Origin: Marisediminitalea alba
GTDB lineage: Bacteria; Pseudomonadota; Gammaproteobacteria; Enterobacterales; Alteromonadaceae
NCBI RefSeq assembly: GCF_002993365.1
Contig: NZ_PVNP01000188.1
Coordinates: 1 to 64,000 of the forward strand
Length of the DNA stretch: 64,000 nucleotides
Reading direction: 5' to 3'
The translations under genes and the position numbers were made by a program. Below the pieces are notes generated by a model. The model ran no database searches. It was not told where the DNA came from and saw nothing but the letters and a program-made list of their open reading frames with translations. Below are positions 48,338 to 58,583 of the stretch, piece after piece. Each line of letters opens with the position of its first letter. Position 1 is the stretch's first letter.

Positions 48338-51160
48338 ATGAGTGATTACAAAGCCACATTGAATTTGCCGGAAACCGCCTTCCCTATGCGAGGGAACCTG
48401 GCGCAACGCGAACCGCAAATGTTGAAAAGCTGGGAACAAGACGGCTTGTATCAGCAGATTCGCCAAGCCAAAGCCGGTAAAACGCCATTTGTGCTGCATG
48501 ACGGCCCTCCTTACGCCAACGGAAATATTCACATTGGCCATGCCGTTAACAAAATCCTCAAAGATATTATTGTTAAGTCCAAAACCTTAGCTGATTTTGA
48601 TGCGCCTTATGTGCCTGGCTGGGATTGCCATGGTCTGCCTATCGAACTGATGGTAGAAAAGAAAGTCGGCAAGCCGGGTAAAAAGGTCACCGCTGCGCAG
48701 TTTCGTCAGAAATGCCGTGACTATGCGCAAAAGCAAATCGACGGTCAGATGACCGACTTTAAACGCTTAGGCATTCTTGGTGAGTGGGCGAAGCCCTACA
48801 AAACCATGGATTTTGATTCAGAGGCGAATATTGTTCGCGCGCTGGGCAAAATCATTGACGCCGGCCACCTGGAAAAAGGCTTTAAGCCGGTTCACTGGTG
48901 TACCGATTGTGGATCTGCATTAGCCGAAGCTGAAGTGGAATACAAAGACAAAATGTCACCGGCCATCGACGTAAAATTCCCGCTGGTAGATGTTGACACT
49001 TTTGCCTCAGCTTTTGATCTTAGCAGCGAAGAGCTGGCCGCGCATAAAGCCGGCGTTGTGATCTGGACAACCACCCCATGGACACTACCAGCCAACCTGG
49101 CGGTAAGCTTACATCCTGAACTTGAGTATTCACTGGTTGAATTTGGTGATGATGCCCAGTGGCTGATGCTGGCGACTGATTTGGTAGAAAGCTGCATGCA
49201 GCGTTATGGCGTTGAAGAATATAAAACCGTGGCAACCTGTTTAGGTCAGGCGCTGGATAAAGCTAAATTGCAGCATCCGTTCCTCGATAAAACATCGTTA
49301 ATCGTATTGGGTGATCATGTGACTACCGACGCGGGTACGGGCTGCGTACATACTGCGCCGGCTCACGGTGTGGACGATTTTAACGTCTGTAAGCACTATG
49401 ATATTGAGGTTTATAACCCGGTAGGTAACAACGGTGTTTATCTTGAAAACACGCCGTTGTTTGCCGGTATGCACGTATTTAAAGCCAATCAGCCCATCAT
49501 TGATACCCTGGCTGAAAGTGGCAATCTGGTGCTGAATGTGAACTTTGAGCACAGCTACCCCCATTGCTGGCGCCACAAAACGCCGATTATCTTCCGCGCC
49601 ACGCCGCAGTGGTTTATCAGCATGGACAAACTGGGTCTGCGCGAGCAGTCACTGGAACAAATCCGCAAAACGGAGTGGATCCCGGAGTGGGGGGAAAACC
49701 GCATTACCAAGATGGTAGAAGGCCGTCCCGACTGGTGTATTTCACGTCAGCGCACCTGGGGTGTGCCGATCCCGCTGTATATCCATAAAGTTAGCGGCGA
49801 GTTGCATCCTGAAACGGCCAGCCTGATTGAGAAGGTAGCGACAGAGATTGAGAAAACCGGCATTCAGGCCTGGTGGGATATCGATGATGCGGCACTGTTA
49901 GGCAGCGATGCCGACCAGTACGACAAAGTCACCGATACGCTGGACGTCTGGTTTGACTCCGGTGTTACCCATTTCTTCGTGGTGGACTGCCGTGACGATA
50001 TCCCGGCTAAAGCTGATCTTTACCTGGAAGGGTCCGATCAGCACCGCGGCTGGTTTATGTCGTCACTGATGACCTCCACCGCTATGCACGGTCATGCGCC
50101 TTACCGTCAGGTACTCACCCACGGCTTTACGGTTGACGCTCAGGGCAAGAAGATGTCCAAGTCACTGGGCAACGTGGTAGCGCCACAGGAAGTTACTAAC
50201 AAGCTGGGCGCTGACATTCTGCGCCTGTGGGTTGCTTCAACAGATTACCGCGGAGAAATTGCGGTATCTGATGAAATCCTTAAGCGTGCGGCCGACAACT
50301 ATCGTCGTCTGCGTAATACTGCCCGTTTCTTACTGGCTAACCTCAATGGCTTTAACCCTGAAACTGATGCGGTACCGGAAGCCGAGATGGTTGCACTGGA
50401 CCGCTGGGTAGTGTCACGGGCTAAGCAGTTGCAGGCCGAAATCATCGCCGATTATGAAAAATACGACATGCTGCTGGTATCACAGAAACTATCTCACTTC
50501 TGCTCTATAGAGCTGGGCAGTTTCTATCTGGATATCATCAAGGATCGTCAATACACCGCCAAAGCCGACAGCGTTGCACGTCGTTCATGCCAGACTGCGC
50601 TGTATCACATTGTTGAGGCATTGGTACGCTGGATGGCGCCAATCACCAGCTTTACTGCGCAGGAAATCTGGCAGGAACTGCCAGGCAACAGAGCGAAATT
50701 TGTGTTTACCGAAACCTGGTACCAGGGCTTTAATGACTTTGGTCAGGATGACACCTTTAACGACGCTTACTGGAAACAGGTAATGGTGGTTAAAGACGCA
50801 GTTAACCAGGCGTTGGAACAGGCGCGTAAAGCACAGCTGCTGGGCGGTTCACTGGAAGCCTCTGTAACCCTGTATGCCGACGAAACGCTTAAGGGCCAAT
50901 TGGAGCAACTGGCCGATGAACTGCGCTTCGTATTGCTTACCTCTGGTGTGGAGGTGGCGGCACTGGTCGATAAGCCGGCGGATGCTAGTGCAACCGAACT
51001 GGAAGGGCTGTTTGTGAGCGTAGCGAAAAGCAGTGGTGAAAAGTGCGTGCGCTGCTGGCACGTACGCGACGATGTGGGCTCTCACAGTGAGCACCCTGAA
51101 CTGTGCGGCCGCTGCGTAACTAACGTGGATGGTGACGGGGAAACGCGCCACTATGCCTAA
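48338..51160 (+). CDS. ileS: Isoleucine-tRNA ligase
   Basis: This class I synthetase charges tRNA-Ile and edits valine. The 940-residue protein has the HIGH motif in GNIHIGHA and the KMSKS motif in KKMSKSLGN. The CP1 editing domain includes the Thr-rich [11 protein letters not shown], and a C-terminal zinc finger has CVRCWH and CGRC. This is the short eubacterial form. Its last 8 bases overlap the lspA start. Confidence 0.98.
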   Translation: MSDYKATLNLPETAFPMRGNLAQREPQMLKSWEQDGLYQQIRQAKAGKTPFVLHDGPPYANGNIHIGHAVNKILKDIIVKSKTLADFDAPYVPGWDCHGLPIELMVEKKVGKPGKKVTAAQFRQKCRDYAQKQIDGQMTDFKRLGILGEWAKPYKTMDFDSEANIVRALGKIIDAGHLEKGFKPVHWCTDCGSALAEAEVEYKDKMSPAIDVKFPLVDVDTFASAFDLSSEELAAHKAGVVIWTTTPWTLPANLAVSLHPELEYSLVEFGDDAQWLMLATDLVESCMQRYGVEEYKTVATCLGQALDKAKLQHPFLDKTSLIVLGDHVTTDAGTGCVHTAPAHGVDDFNVCKHYDIEVYNPVGNNGVYLENTPLFAGMHVFKANQPIIDTLAESGNLVLNVNFEHSYPHCWRHKTPIIFRATPQWFISMDKLGLREQSLEQIRKTEWIPEWGENRITKMVEGRPDWCISRQRTWGVPIPLYIHKVSGELHPETASLIEKVATEIEKTGIQAWWDIDDAALLGSDADQYDKVTDTLDVWFDSGVTHFFVVDCRDDIPAKADLYLEGSDQHRGWFMSSLMTSTAMHGHAPYRQVLTHGFTVDAQGKKMSKSLGNVVAPQEVTNKLGADILRLWVASTDYRGEIAVSDEILKRAADNYRRLRNTARFLLANLNGFNPETDAVPEAEMVALDRWVVSRAKQLQAEIIADYEKYDMLLVSQKLSHFCSIELGSFYLDIIKDRQYTAKADSVARRSCQTALYHIVEALVRWMAPITSFTAQEIWQELPGNRAKFVFTETWYQGFNDFGQDDTFNDAYWKQVMVVKDAVNQALEQARKAQLLGGSLEASVTLYADETLKGQLEQLADELRFVLLTSGVEVAALVDKPADASATELEGLFVSVAKSSGEKCVRCWHVRDDVGSHSEHPELCGRCVTNVDGDGETRHYA

Positions 51161-51662
51161 GTTTATTAGCGAAAGCGGCCTGCGCTTTTTATGGATAAGC
51201 GTGATCACGGTAGTGCTGGACCTCTGGAGTAAATACGCCGTGATGGACAGCATGGCATTGTATGAGTCTGTGCAGCTGGCGCCGTTTTTCAATTTCACTT
51301 ATGTGCATAATTACGGTGCCGCATTCAGTTTTCTGCACGACTCAGGCGGCTGGCAGCGGTGGTTTTTTACTGCTATTGCGGTAGCCGTTTGTAGCGTGAT
51401 CCTGTGGTGGCTCAAGCAAACGCCTAAGCAACACAAACTGCTGCCGGTAGCCTTTAGTTTTATTCTGGGCGGCGCACTGGGTAACGTGTACGACCGGATT
51501 GTGCATGGTTATGTCATCGATTTTCTCGATTTCTACGTAAATGACTGGCACTGGCCGGCATTTAACCTGGCCGACAGTGCTATTTTTATTGGCGCTGCCC
51601 TGCTTATCTGGGACATGCTAACCAGTAAAGAAGACAACACATCAACCAGTAGCGCTAATTAA
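51153..51662 (+). CDS. lspA: Lipoprotein signal peptidase (signal peptidase II)
   Basis: LspA cleaves prolipoproteins after lipid attachment; substrates in this window include BamB and PilW. The 169-residue protein has four transmembrane helices and the catalytic aspartates D123 (NVYDRI) and D141 (FNLADSAI). ATG 51153 overlaps the ileS stop by 8 bases; a longer frame from 51129 adds residues not typical of the family. Confidence 0.96.
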   Translation: MPKFISESGLRFLWISVITVVLDLWSKYAVMDSMALYESVQLAPFFNFTYVHNYGAAFSFLHDSGGWQRWFFTAIAVAVCSVILWWLKQTPKQHKLLPVAFSFILGGALGNVYDRIVHGYVIDFLDFYVNDWHWPAFNLADSAIFIGAALLIWDMLTSKEDNTSTSSAN

Positions 51663-51678
51663 CCTGAACGTAGAGAGA

Positions 51679-52134
51679 GTGACCGTGAGCGAAACATCAA
51701 AAGTGATTGGCGATAAAAGCCAGGTTATTATGCACTTTGACCTTAAACTGGCCGACGGTTCTGCCGCCGACAGTACCCGGGTAAACAAAAAGCCAGCCAA
51801 GCTGGTGATGGGCGATGGCAGCTTAACGCCTAATTTTGAAGCCTGTTTATTGGGACTGTCAGCTGGCGACAAAAAATCCTTTGAGCTGGCACCGGAAGAC
51901 GCCTTTGGCCAGCCTAACCCGGATAACGTGCACCATATGGATAAAAGCCGTTTTGCCGCTGACATGACCCTGGAAGAAGGCATGATTATGGCCTTTGCCC
52001 AACCCGATGGCAGTGAAGTGCCGGGGATCATTCGCAGCATCGCCGGTACCTCCGTAACGGTGGATTTTAATCATCCGCTGGCTGGACAAACCGTGATCTT
52101 TGATGTTGAAATCATCGATGTTATCAACACTTAG
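51679..52134 (+). CDS. fkpB: FKBP-type peptidyl-prolyl isomerase FkpB
   Basis: FkpB (SlpA) is a small cytoplasmic prolyl isomerase of the SlyD-like class with an inserted flap. The 151-residue product shows the FKBP start SQVIMHFDLKLADGSAADST and VMGDGSLTPNFEACLLGLSAGDKKSF. It also has the flap region PEDAFGQPNPDNVHHMDKSRF. Starts at GTG 51679 or GTG 51685. It sits between lspA and ispH as in E. coli. Confidence 0.93.
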   Translation: MTVSETSKVIGDKSQVIMHFDLKLADGSAADSTRVNKKPAKLVMGDGSLTPNFEACLLGLSAGDKKSFELAPEDAFGQPNPDNVHHMDKSRFAADMTLEEGMIMAFAQPDGSEVPGIIRSIAGTSVTVDFNHPLAGQTVIFDVEIIDVINT

Positions 52135-52153
52135 ACTTGAGTAAGGGCGTACC

Positions 52154-53098
52154 ATGCAAATTCATTTAGCTAATCCCCGTGGCTTTTGTGCCGGTGTAGA
52201 CCGCGCCATTACCATTGTTGAACGGGCACTGGAAATTTTTCAGCCACCTATCTATGTGCGCCACGAAGTGGTGCATAACAAGTTTGTGGTAGATGGACTG
52301 AAAGAGCGCGGCGCTATTTTTGTGGATGAGCTGGATGAAGTACCAGACGATAACATCGTCATTTTTTCTGCCCACGGCGTCTCGCAGGCCGTGCGCAAAG
52401 AAGCCGAACGTCGTGGCCTGAAAGTATTCGACGCTACCTGTCCACTGGTTACCAAGGTTCACCTTGAAGTCACCCGCGCCAGCCGCCGGGGCACCGAATG
52501 TATTTTGATTGGCCACGCCGGGCATCCGGAAGTGGAAGGCACCATGGGGCAGTACGATAACCCTGAAGGCGGTATCTACCTGGTGGAGTCCAGTGACGAT
52601 GTACAAACGCTGGAAGTAAAAAACCCCAATGCACTTTATTATTGCAGTCAGACTACGTTATCGGTTGATGATACCGCCGACGTGATCGACGCCTTGCGTG
52701 AACGTTTTCCGGCCATTGAAGGGCCGCGTAAAGATGATATTTGTTATGCCACTCAAAATCGCCAGGATGCCGTGCGCGAGCTGGCTCAGGATTGCCAGGT
52801 GTTGCTGGTGGTGGGCGCGCAAAACAGCTCTAACTCAAATCGTTTACGCGAGCTGGCGGGCAAAATGGGTGCACAGGCACATCTGATCGCCGATGAGAAC
52901 TGTATCCAGCGCGAGTGGCTCGATGGCGTTGAGCATATCGGTGTTACCGCTGGCGCATCAGCGCCTGAGGTACTGGTTAAACGGGTTATTCAGCGTTTAC
53001 TCGACTGGGGAGCAGTAAAAGCCAGCGAACGTAGCGGTCGTGAGGAAAGTATTGAGTTTGCCGTGCCCAAAGAACTGCGGGTTAAACAGGTAAGCTAA
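52154..53098 (+). CDS. ispH: 4-hydroxy-3-methylbut-2-enyl diphosphate reductase
   Basis: IspH is the last MEP-pathway enzyme, turning HMBPP into IPP and DMAPP with an Fe-S cluster. The 314-residue protein has the cluster cysteines C12 (GFCAGVDRA), C in [11 protein letters not shown] and C in the YYCSQTTLS region. The essential Glu lies in the PEVEGTMGQ loop. It ends the ribF-ispH cluster; a perfect 8-bp hairpin (53115-53143) separates it from the convergent pilin gene. Confidence 0.97.
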   Translation: MQIHLANPRGFCAGVDRAITIVERALEIFQPPIYVRHEVVHNKFVVDGLKERGAIFVDELDEVPDDNIVIFSAHGVSQAVRKEAERRGLKVFDATCPLVTKVHLEVTRASRRGTECILIGHAGHPEVEGTMGQYDNPEGGIYLVESSDDVQTLEVKNPNALYYCSQTTLSVDDTADVIDALRERFPAIEGPRKDDICYATQNRQDAVRELAQDCQVLLVVGAQNSSNSNRLRELAGKMGAQAHLIADENCIQREWLDGVEHIGVTAGASAPEVLVKRVIQRLLDWGAVKASERSGREESIEFAVPKELRVKQVS

Positions 53099-53114
53099 AA
53101 CAATTCCCGTCTTA

Positions 53115-53143
53115 TGCTCGCAGCAGCGTCTTGCTTGCGAGCA
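53115..53143. terminator. Hairpin between ispH and the convergent pilE-like gene
   Basis: TGCTCGCA (53115-53122) and TGCGAGCA (53136-53143) with a 13-nt loop; no T run on either side, so termination is likely but not certain. Confidence 0.5.
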
Positions 53144-53158
53144 CTTCCCTGAATCGTG

Positions 53159-53524
53159 TTACCAGCAGTTGGCTGGGGTGCGATTCATTGACTCGTCGAG
53201 TGTCAGGGTTGTGCAACCCGTATCATTAGTCTGACTTCCTTTTGCTGTTGCGGTCAGCGTAAACGTGGTGGCACTAACGTTACTTACACTGAAAGTGTAA
53301 AAATCCGATGCCGGAATGCCGATATCCGCTGCGGCGCCGTAGGTAATGTTTTGCAGCCTGTAATTTTCCTGGCTCATATGCATTTGCATCAGTGCGGTCT
53401 GGGCATCCCCCCGTCTGGATTCTCTTACCTGCCCCTGATATGCCGGCAGAGCAATCGCAGCCAGAATACCCATTATCACAACGGCAATCATCAGTTCAAG
53501 TAGAGTAAATCCTGTTGTTTTCAT
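53159..53524 (-). CDS. Type IV minor pilin PilE-like
   Basis: This 121-residue type IV pilin-like protein has a class III leader MKTTG, cut before FTLLELMIAVV with the conserved Glu5. The ComP/PilE globular domain has QTALMQMHMSQENYRLQN and a C-terminal disulfide pair (TGCTTLTLD, PANCW). Short and compact like minor pilin PilE. It is transcribed away from the second pilin set. A TTGACT element with weak -10 GAGTAT at 17-bp spacing lies about 50-80 bases upstream on the minus strand. Confidence 0.87.
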   Translation of the reverse strand: MKTTGFTLLELMIAVVIMGILAAIALPAYQGQVRESRRGDAQTALMQMHMSQENYRLQNITYGAAADIGIPASDFYTFSVSNVSATTFTLTATAKGSQTNDTGCTTLTLDESMNRTPANCW

Positions 53525-53782
53525 CAGATAACTGTTCCCTGTAAAGCCAGTTGATTCATCGTTACTTGATACTCCAAATTTACGTCCTATCAGTCAACTG
53601 AACGCACGTACGGCTCTTATTCTAAAGCCAACGTTTGGTTGGCGACTATCTAACAACCATTCTTAAGACCAGCAGAAACAAGCTAAAACAGTATGCAGAA
53701 TGAGTCATCACACGAGATACAGAGAGCTGCTTTTGTGAGGAGTTCGGTATGCGATGAGTACAACAGAGAGATTTATTGCGAA

Positions 53783-54409
53783 ATGAATGTTAGATACCAG
53801 GGCGGGTACACCTTAATTGAAATTATGATTGCCATGACGCTGGCAGTTGGTTCTTTGGCAGCTGTGTCGTCGCTGGTGGGATATGGAGTGGGAGTTAACG
53901 GCAATTTACTTAGCAGTGCCAGGCTTAATGAAGAATTAGGCAACGTTTATGCGCTTATCATCGCAGACTTACGACGAACGGGTTATTCTGGAAATACCAT
54001 GGCTATGGTTTCTCAGCCGGATGCTAACCCCTCGCCATTTAATCAATCTATCTCAATCAGCGAGTATCCCGGTGAAACTGCACAAAGCTGCGTATTGTTT
54101 AGCTACGACAGTAACGACAATGGCACACTCGACCAGGCCTCACCCAATGAGCACTTCGGCTACCGACTCCTTGATGGCACGGTAGAAATCCGCCGTAACG
54201 CTCTCGATTGCACCAGCAATGGTTGGGAAGACTTAACTGACGGTAGTGTCGTTAACGTTACGTCACTGAGGTTTGCCATTAACCAAACAATTCAACAAGG
54301 GATTGCCAGCACATCCGTAACGGTTTTTCTTAGTGGGGAACTATCGGCAAACGATAAATTATCAAGAACCTATGAAACCGTTGTGGTGGTCAGAAACTAT
54401 GAAAGCTAA
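53783..54409 (+). CDS. PilW-like minor pilin, first set
   Basis: This 208-residue pseudopilin has the leader MNVRYQGG, cut before YTLIEIMIAMT (Glu5 present). The PilW-type globular part includes LARLNEELGNVYALIIADLRRTGYSG-like features (R-T-G-Y is typical). The frame is open from 53693, but family logic puts the start at ATG 53783. The last 11 bases overlap the next gene. The 258 bases between it and pilE hold only the divergent promoters. Confidence 0.82.
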   Translation: MNVRYQGGYTLIEIMIAMTLAVGSLAAVSSLVGYGVGVNGNLLSSARLNEELGNVYALIIADLRRTGYSGNTMAMVSQPDANPSPFNQSISISEYPGETAQSCVLFSYDSNDNGTLDQASPNEHFGYRLLDGTVEIRRNALDCTSNGWEDLTDGSVVNVTSLRFAINQTIQQGIASTSVTVFLSGELSANDKLSRTYETVVVVRNYES

Positions 54410-55523
54410 AACTACTACATTATCGGCTGAGAGAGGGGCAATTGTCCTGACTTCGGTTGTTTTATTACTCACCATGGCAGCTCTGGTGACTTTATATACC
54501 GGTCAGGTTAAGTCCTTTGAAAACCTGATTACTTTAAATGTACAAAATCGCCTTTTGGCATTTAACAGTGCAGAGGCCGGACTAATGAAAGCCTTAGGAA
54601 TTTTGACGATAGAGCCTTACTGGGATGGTGCTCAGTTTACCGAGAGCCTGCCAGGGCAGGGCAGTTTCACCACTGCGGGGAGTTGGGAAGAAATACATCG
54701 TGAATCTACAACACAGCGCTTAATAACATTAGAGTCAGTCGGACAGTCACCTGACCGATTGTCCGCAGTGACGGTCACAGAACAAGCTTTGGTTTACCCT
54801 CTGGTGGCGAATCTACCGGATGCTCCACTTGTAGTGGCCGGCGGCATAGCTGCGGGAGGCAACTTTGAGGTGGTTGCCAATCCTGATGGTGGTGGTGTAG
54901 GAGTACCCTTGTCCATCTGGAGCGATTTGGATGTGGATTTGCTCAACGGCAGCGGCACCACCTGTAACCAGGAGTCCTTTGCGGAAGGCAACTGTAGCAG
55001 CGCCCCATATTCTCAAACCGCTCATCAGGGGCCGGATATTCTGGATAACGATGTTAATTTTCCGGACGATTTGCTTGAGTATATTTTTAATATACCGGCA
55101 AATCAGTGGGCATTACTGCGTAATGAAGCTGACGAAGTGTTATCGACTTGTACGTCGTTGGGAGCGGCAACATCGGGATTTATCTGGGTCGAGGGACATT
55201 GTTACGTCACGGCAAATACTTCGCTAGGCAACGATACTAACCCGGTACTACTCGTTGTTGCCAATGGCGATTTAACGATGAACAGTGGCTCCATAATTAC
55301 CGGGCTGGTGGTGTCATTCAGAAAACCGACTACCGCTATGGATTATGAAATTTATATGGCCGGGGGAGCAAGAGTAGTTGGTGGAATGATTGCGAATCAC
55401 GATTTAGGTCACGCGAATGGCTATTACCACTCAACCTATCATCAGGATGTCCTGACCCTGCTACAACAGCACAATGCGTTTCAACGGCTGGCCAGAGTGC
55501 CCGGTAGTTGGCGGGATTATTAG
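54399..55523 (+). CDS. PilX-like pseudopilin with large C-terminal domain, first set
   Basis: This 374-residue protein has a PilX-type N-terminus (SAERG then AIVLTSVVLLLTMAALVTLY), without Glu5 as in other PilX/GspK proteins. Then come FNSAEAGLMKAL and a long extracellular domain (about 130-374). That domain carries four cysteines (CNQ, NCSS, CTSLG, HCYV) and Gly-rich beta stretches. Ordinary PilX proteins are about half this size; the copy at 59425 is 191 residues. Start ATG 54399 overlaps the previous stop. I do not recognise the C-terminal domain. Confidence 0.75.
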   Translation: MKAKTTTLSAERGAIVLTSVVLLLTMAALVTLYTGQVKSFENLITLNVQNRLLAFNSAEAGLMKALGILTIEPYWDGAQFTESLPGQGSFTTAGSWEEIHRESTTQRLITLESVGQSPDRLSAVTVTEQALVYPLVANLPDAPLVVAGGIAAGGNFEVVANPDGGGVGVPLSIWSDLDVDLLNGSGTTCNQESFAEGNCSSAPYSQTAHQGPDILDNDVNFPDDLLEYIFNIPANQWALLRNEADEVLSTCTSLGAATSGFIWVEGHCYVTANTSLGNDTNPVLLVVANGDLTMNSGSIITGLVVSFRKPTTAMDYEIYMAGGARVVGGMIANHDLGHANGYYHSTYHQDVLTLLQQHNAFQRLARVPGSWRDY

Positions 55524-55531
55524 GAGGTTAT

Positions 55532-57214
55532 ATGCAGGTTCGCGGCTTCTCACTGGTTGAAGTTTTAATTGCTTCACTGATTATAATGCTTGGCGTTAGC
55601 GGCGTTGTGTCATTGCAGTCTGCATACATGCGAAGTGATGCGCAGACCGCTTATCGACATGCAGCCTTGCGATTAGCTCAGAATAAATTTAATGATCTGC
55701 GACAATTTGAAGCTATTGAAAGTGCGGCAGGGATGATTGCCTATGATGATATAGCTGATAATGTCGGTGGTACGATTAATCCTGGACAGGTAGATGTCAC
55801 GCTCGGCACCGATGGTGAATTGCATTCATTCACCCGTAACTGGGAGGTTGAGGATAAGTATTTTAGCGATACCACCGGTGATGGTGTTGCCGACACCTGG
55901 ATGGACAGATCCACCCTGCTTGGCAATGGCTTGCCATTACCGCCATCCCCGGCGCAAAAACAAGTGACGGTGACGGTTAAATGGGTTGATACCAAAGGTA
56001 ACACCATGGCCATTGCAGTGGATGGGAATATAGCACCAGTATCCTTAGGGCACAGTTATCATGCAATTAATGAGTCAAATAACGTTAAAACGAAGCCGGA
56101 AGTGCCTTTCACACCAGGTACCGCGCCAGACGTAATATCCTATAGTCTTGGCAATAATCAAAGGGTGGAAGCCAGCAAACCGTTACCTGACAGGATTAAC
56201 CAAGGGAGTAACCAAATTGTTGAATTGACTTCTTTTCGCTATGCCTCCAGCGGTCAGGTCAGCAAATTGCTCAAACAGGAGGATTTTTTGACCATTAACT
56301 GCAAATGCAAACTGGCTGGTAGCGGCAATGGTTATACCCCGGCAATGACGCTACTTGAAGGAGACGAGTTGGTAGACTCGCCAGGTTATCTGGAGATTAA
56401 AGATACCGGTGTGGTGGCCGATAATCAGCAACCTGCCCACTGCAATGTATGCTGTCGGGACCATCATGACAACATGAATATGGTTGCCAGTGAAGCTTAC
56501 TATCGCCTGGAAGGGGGCTTACCTCACAGTCACTATGACTCAGTTGGAGGAGGAAACTTCACTAAAGCCACGCAGGTCGGCGACACCTATATCGAGAATT
56601 GTCGATTTAAACGCATTAACGGCTTCTATGAGCTCTACCCCGACTGGCAACTTGTCGATATCGTCGCATTTGAAGCATCCTTTTTAGACACCCAAACAGC
56701 ACTGGACGATTACCGGTCTTATACGACTGAGTTAATGGCTAGCAAAATCAGTAATTCACCTTTTTCATCCAGCCTGGCTAGTCGTTCCTTACTGGTACCG
56801 CCTGGTGATTATCAACTGATTGCCAGAGGGATTTATTTGGATAGGATGACAAGCTCTCACCTTGCCGCGGTGCAAGCGAAGCTGGCAGCAAATGATCCGC
56901 TATGGCAGCAGATAGTGCCATTTTATGACATCAATCTTACTCTGTTGGCCAGCTGGCACGCAGATAACCCGGTTATTGCAACGGTCACTAGCGAGACTAT
57001 GGACACCGTTATCGATCCAGTGAATCACTACTACAATACTTACAGCCGTGGTCGAGTGACAGGTATCCAGGATGGTGTTACGAATATCAACGTAGGTAGC
57101 TACGGTGGCAATGCCGGGATCGCCAGCACTCTGCCTTTATCACCTGATGAATATTATCAGTTTTATTCAGACTACATCCAGGTCCAGATAGATAGCAGCG
57201 TAAGTGCGCCATAA
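55532..57214 (+). CDS. Oversized PilV-like pseudopilin with Cys/His cluster, first set
   Basis: This 560-residue protein starts with a clear class III leader MQVRG, cut before FSLVEVLIASLIIMLGVSGV (Glu5 present). Normal PilV proteins are about 150-220 residues; the copy at 57948 has 211. An EF-hand-like DTTGDGVAD lies at about 113-121. A dense Cys/His cluster (C257, C259, H303, C304, C307, C308, H311, H312, C357) follows in the extended C-terminal part. The cluster could bind a metal or form disulfides. Start ATG 55532 has a perfect AGGAGG; the longer frame from 55508 is unlikely. Function is unknown; a tip adhesin role is a guess. Confidence 0.78.
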   Translation: MQVRGFSLVEVLIASLIIMLGVSGVVSLQSAYMRSDAQTAYRHAALRLAQNKFNDLRQFEAIESAAGMIAYDDIADNVGGTINPGQVDVTLGTDGELHSFTRNWEVEDKYFSDTTGDGVADTWMDRSTLLGNGLPLPPSPAQKQVTVTVKWVDTKGNTMAIAVDGNIAPVSLGHSYHAINESNNVKTKPEVPFTPGTAPDVISYSLGNNQRVEASKPLPDRINQGSNQIVELTSFRYASSGQVSKLLKQEDFLTINCKCKLAGSGNGYTPAMTLLEGDELVDSPGYLEIKDTGVVADNQQPAHCNVCCRDHHDNMNMVASEAYYRLEGGLPHSHYDSVGGGNFTKATQVGDTYIENCRFKRINGFYELYPDWQLVDIVAFEASFLDTQTALDDYRSYTTELMASKISNSPFSSSLASRSLLVPPGDYQLIARGIYLDRMTSSHLAAVQAKLAANDPLWQQIVPFYDINLTLLASWHADNPVIATVTSETMDTVIDPVNHYYNTYSRGRVTGIQDGVTNINVGSYGGNAGIASTLPLSPDEYYQFYSDYIQVQIDSSVSAP

Positions 57215-57215
57215 C

Positions 57216-57737
57216 TCAGCATTTAGGGTAGTGCGAAATAGCCTGATTAAGCGCACAAATCCTTACCCTGCCAGTATTGCTCACGATAACTTTGAAATCC
57301 TGCTCGGCATTAGTCAGCGTGACCGACCCTGCATATCCTTGCGCAAGCCCCCGCGGAGGTGAAAACCGTGACTGGTTGTTATGGGCAAAAGTAGAGGCCG
57401 CCAATTGAACAAAACGAAATTCGTCATATGAGGTCACTTTTTCGACACCATCAATGGTACAAGATTGCGAGCTCTGACAATTGCAGGTTGCCTGGTCAGT
57501 AATACCTATACACCAGTACTGACCATCGACAATATCTAGCTGAATATCTTGTTGCTTGGCGATTGCCTGATGTCGTGCAGCCTGTATCTGAAAATATACC
57601 AACTGAACCGCTCCTTTTAATTCAATGGCTTTTAGCATGGTACTGAAGCTTTGCACGCTCTGGCTGGCAATGATTGCCACGATTGCTACGATTATGAGTA
57701 ATTGAACCAGTGAAAATCCGTGCTCGCGAGCAGTCAT
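57216..57737 (-). CDS. FimT/GspH-like pseudopilin with Gln at position 5
   Basis: This 173-residue type IV pseudopilin has leader MTAREHG cut before FSLVQLLIIVAIVAII. Position 5 of the mature protein is Gln (codon CAA), not the near-invariant Glu. The remaining part matches the FimT/GspH layout: AVQLVYFQIQAARHQAIAKQQDIQL, a disulfide-rich segment (CIGITDQATCNCQSSQSC) and a C-terminal GRVRICALNQ. It runs convergent with the oversized PilV-like gene and divergent from pilV. Confidence 0.8.
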   Translation of the reverse strand: MTAREHGFSLVQLLIIVAIVAIIASQSVQSFSTMLKAIELKGAVQLVYFQIQAARHQAIAKQQDIQLDIVDGQYWCIGITDQATCNCQSSQSCTIDGVEKVTSYDEFRFVQLAASTFAHNNQSRFSPPRGLAQGYAGSVTLTNAEQDFKVIVSNTGRVRICALNQAISHYPKC

Positions 57738-57947
57738 TTTTCATTCCTTTCAATTAATTGACGTGAGGTTACAGTGTATCTTGCACACTTTGACAGGTGA
57801 CCTGATCTGAAGAAGGGTAAATAGAGTTACATCCGGGAATGGTTAAAATTTGTTATTGCAGACAATACCTATTACCCAACTCACGTAACCAAAATTACGG
57901 AAAATTTACCGGCAGTTAGTTAGTATAGAGTCATATGGTAGGAGTCA

Positions 57948-58583
57948 ATGATGCGCATGCAACCCCCAACATTAAATAGTCTGCAAAAAGTCGCCGGCGT
58001 AGGTATGATCGAAATTCTGGTCAGCCTGTTTGTGCTGACGATTGGCTTGTTGGGCGTCGCATCCCTGCAATTTACCGGTACTTTTAACAACGTACAGGCT
58101 GCTAGCAGAAGTCAGGCAGAACTGGTTGCCCGCTATGTCTCAGAACAAATGGTCAGTGCTGCACAACCTGCTCAGGCCGACGATGGCTGGGAAGTTGATG
58201 ATGCCTTCTTCAATACCGATTTTTTCAATTTTGAAACCCTTTCCTGCACGGGCAGTAACCTTTACCAGTGTTACTGCCTGGCGCTGCCTGCCTCTGTTCC
58301 AAATTGTAGAACGGGTAATTGCACGAGCGCTGAAATCGCCGAATACAGTGGCTGGGAAGCCAGTTGTCAGGCGGTGGGCAGTAATCCGAATATGCGTATC
58401 AGTGTCAGTTGTAATGACCGTGACAATGGCGACGCGAAAGCCTGTTCCAGTGGTTCATTAGTAAATATAGCGGTTAGCTGGCCGGTCAAGAGTGACCAGC
58501 AATCAACGGTGGCCAACGACAGTCGGTGTACTTTTGACTCCGACTCAAATCGTGCCTGTGTGATTAAAGAGGTTACCCTGTGA
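57948..58583 (+). CDS. pilV: Type IV pilus modification protein PilV
   Basis: This 211-residue minor pilin has its leader cut before VGMIEILVSLFVLTIGLLGVASLQ (Glu5 present), the standard PilV start. A Cys-rich globular part follows. The first ATG (57948) and the second (57951) are both possible; a GGAG at 57941-57944 favours 57951. It starts the canonical pilV-pilW-pilX-pilY1 operon, with 4-base or smaller overlaps throughout. Confidence 0.9.
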   Translation: MMRMQPPTLNSLQKVAGVGMIEILVSLFVLTIGLLGVASLQFTGTFNNVQAASRSQAELVARYVSEQMVSAAQPAQADDGWEVDDAFFNTDFFNFETLSCTGSNLYQCYCLALPASVPNCRTGNCTSAEIAEYSGWEASCQAVGSNPNMRISVSCNDRDNGDAKACSSGSLVNIAVSWPVKSDQQSTVANDSRCTFDSDSNRACVIKEVTL

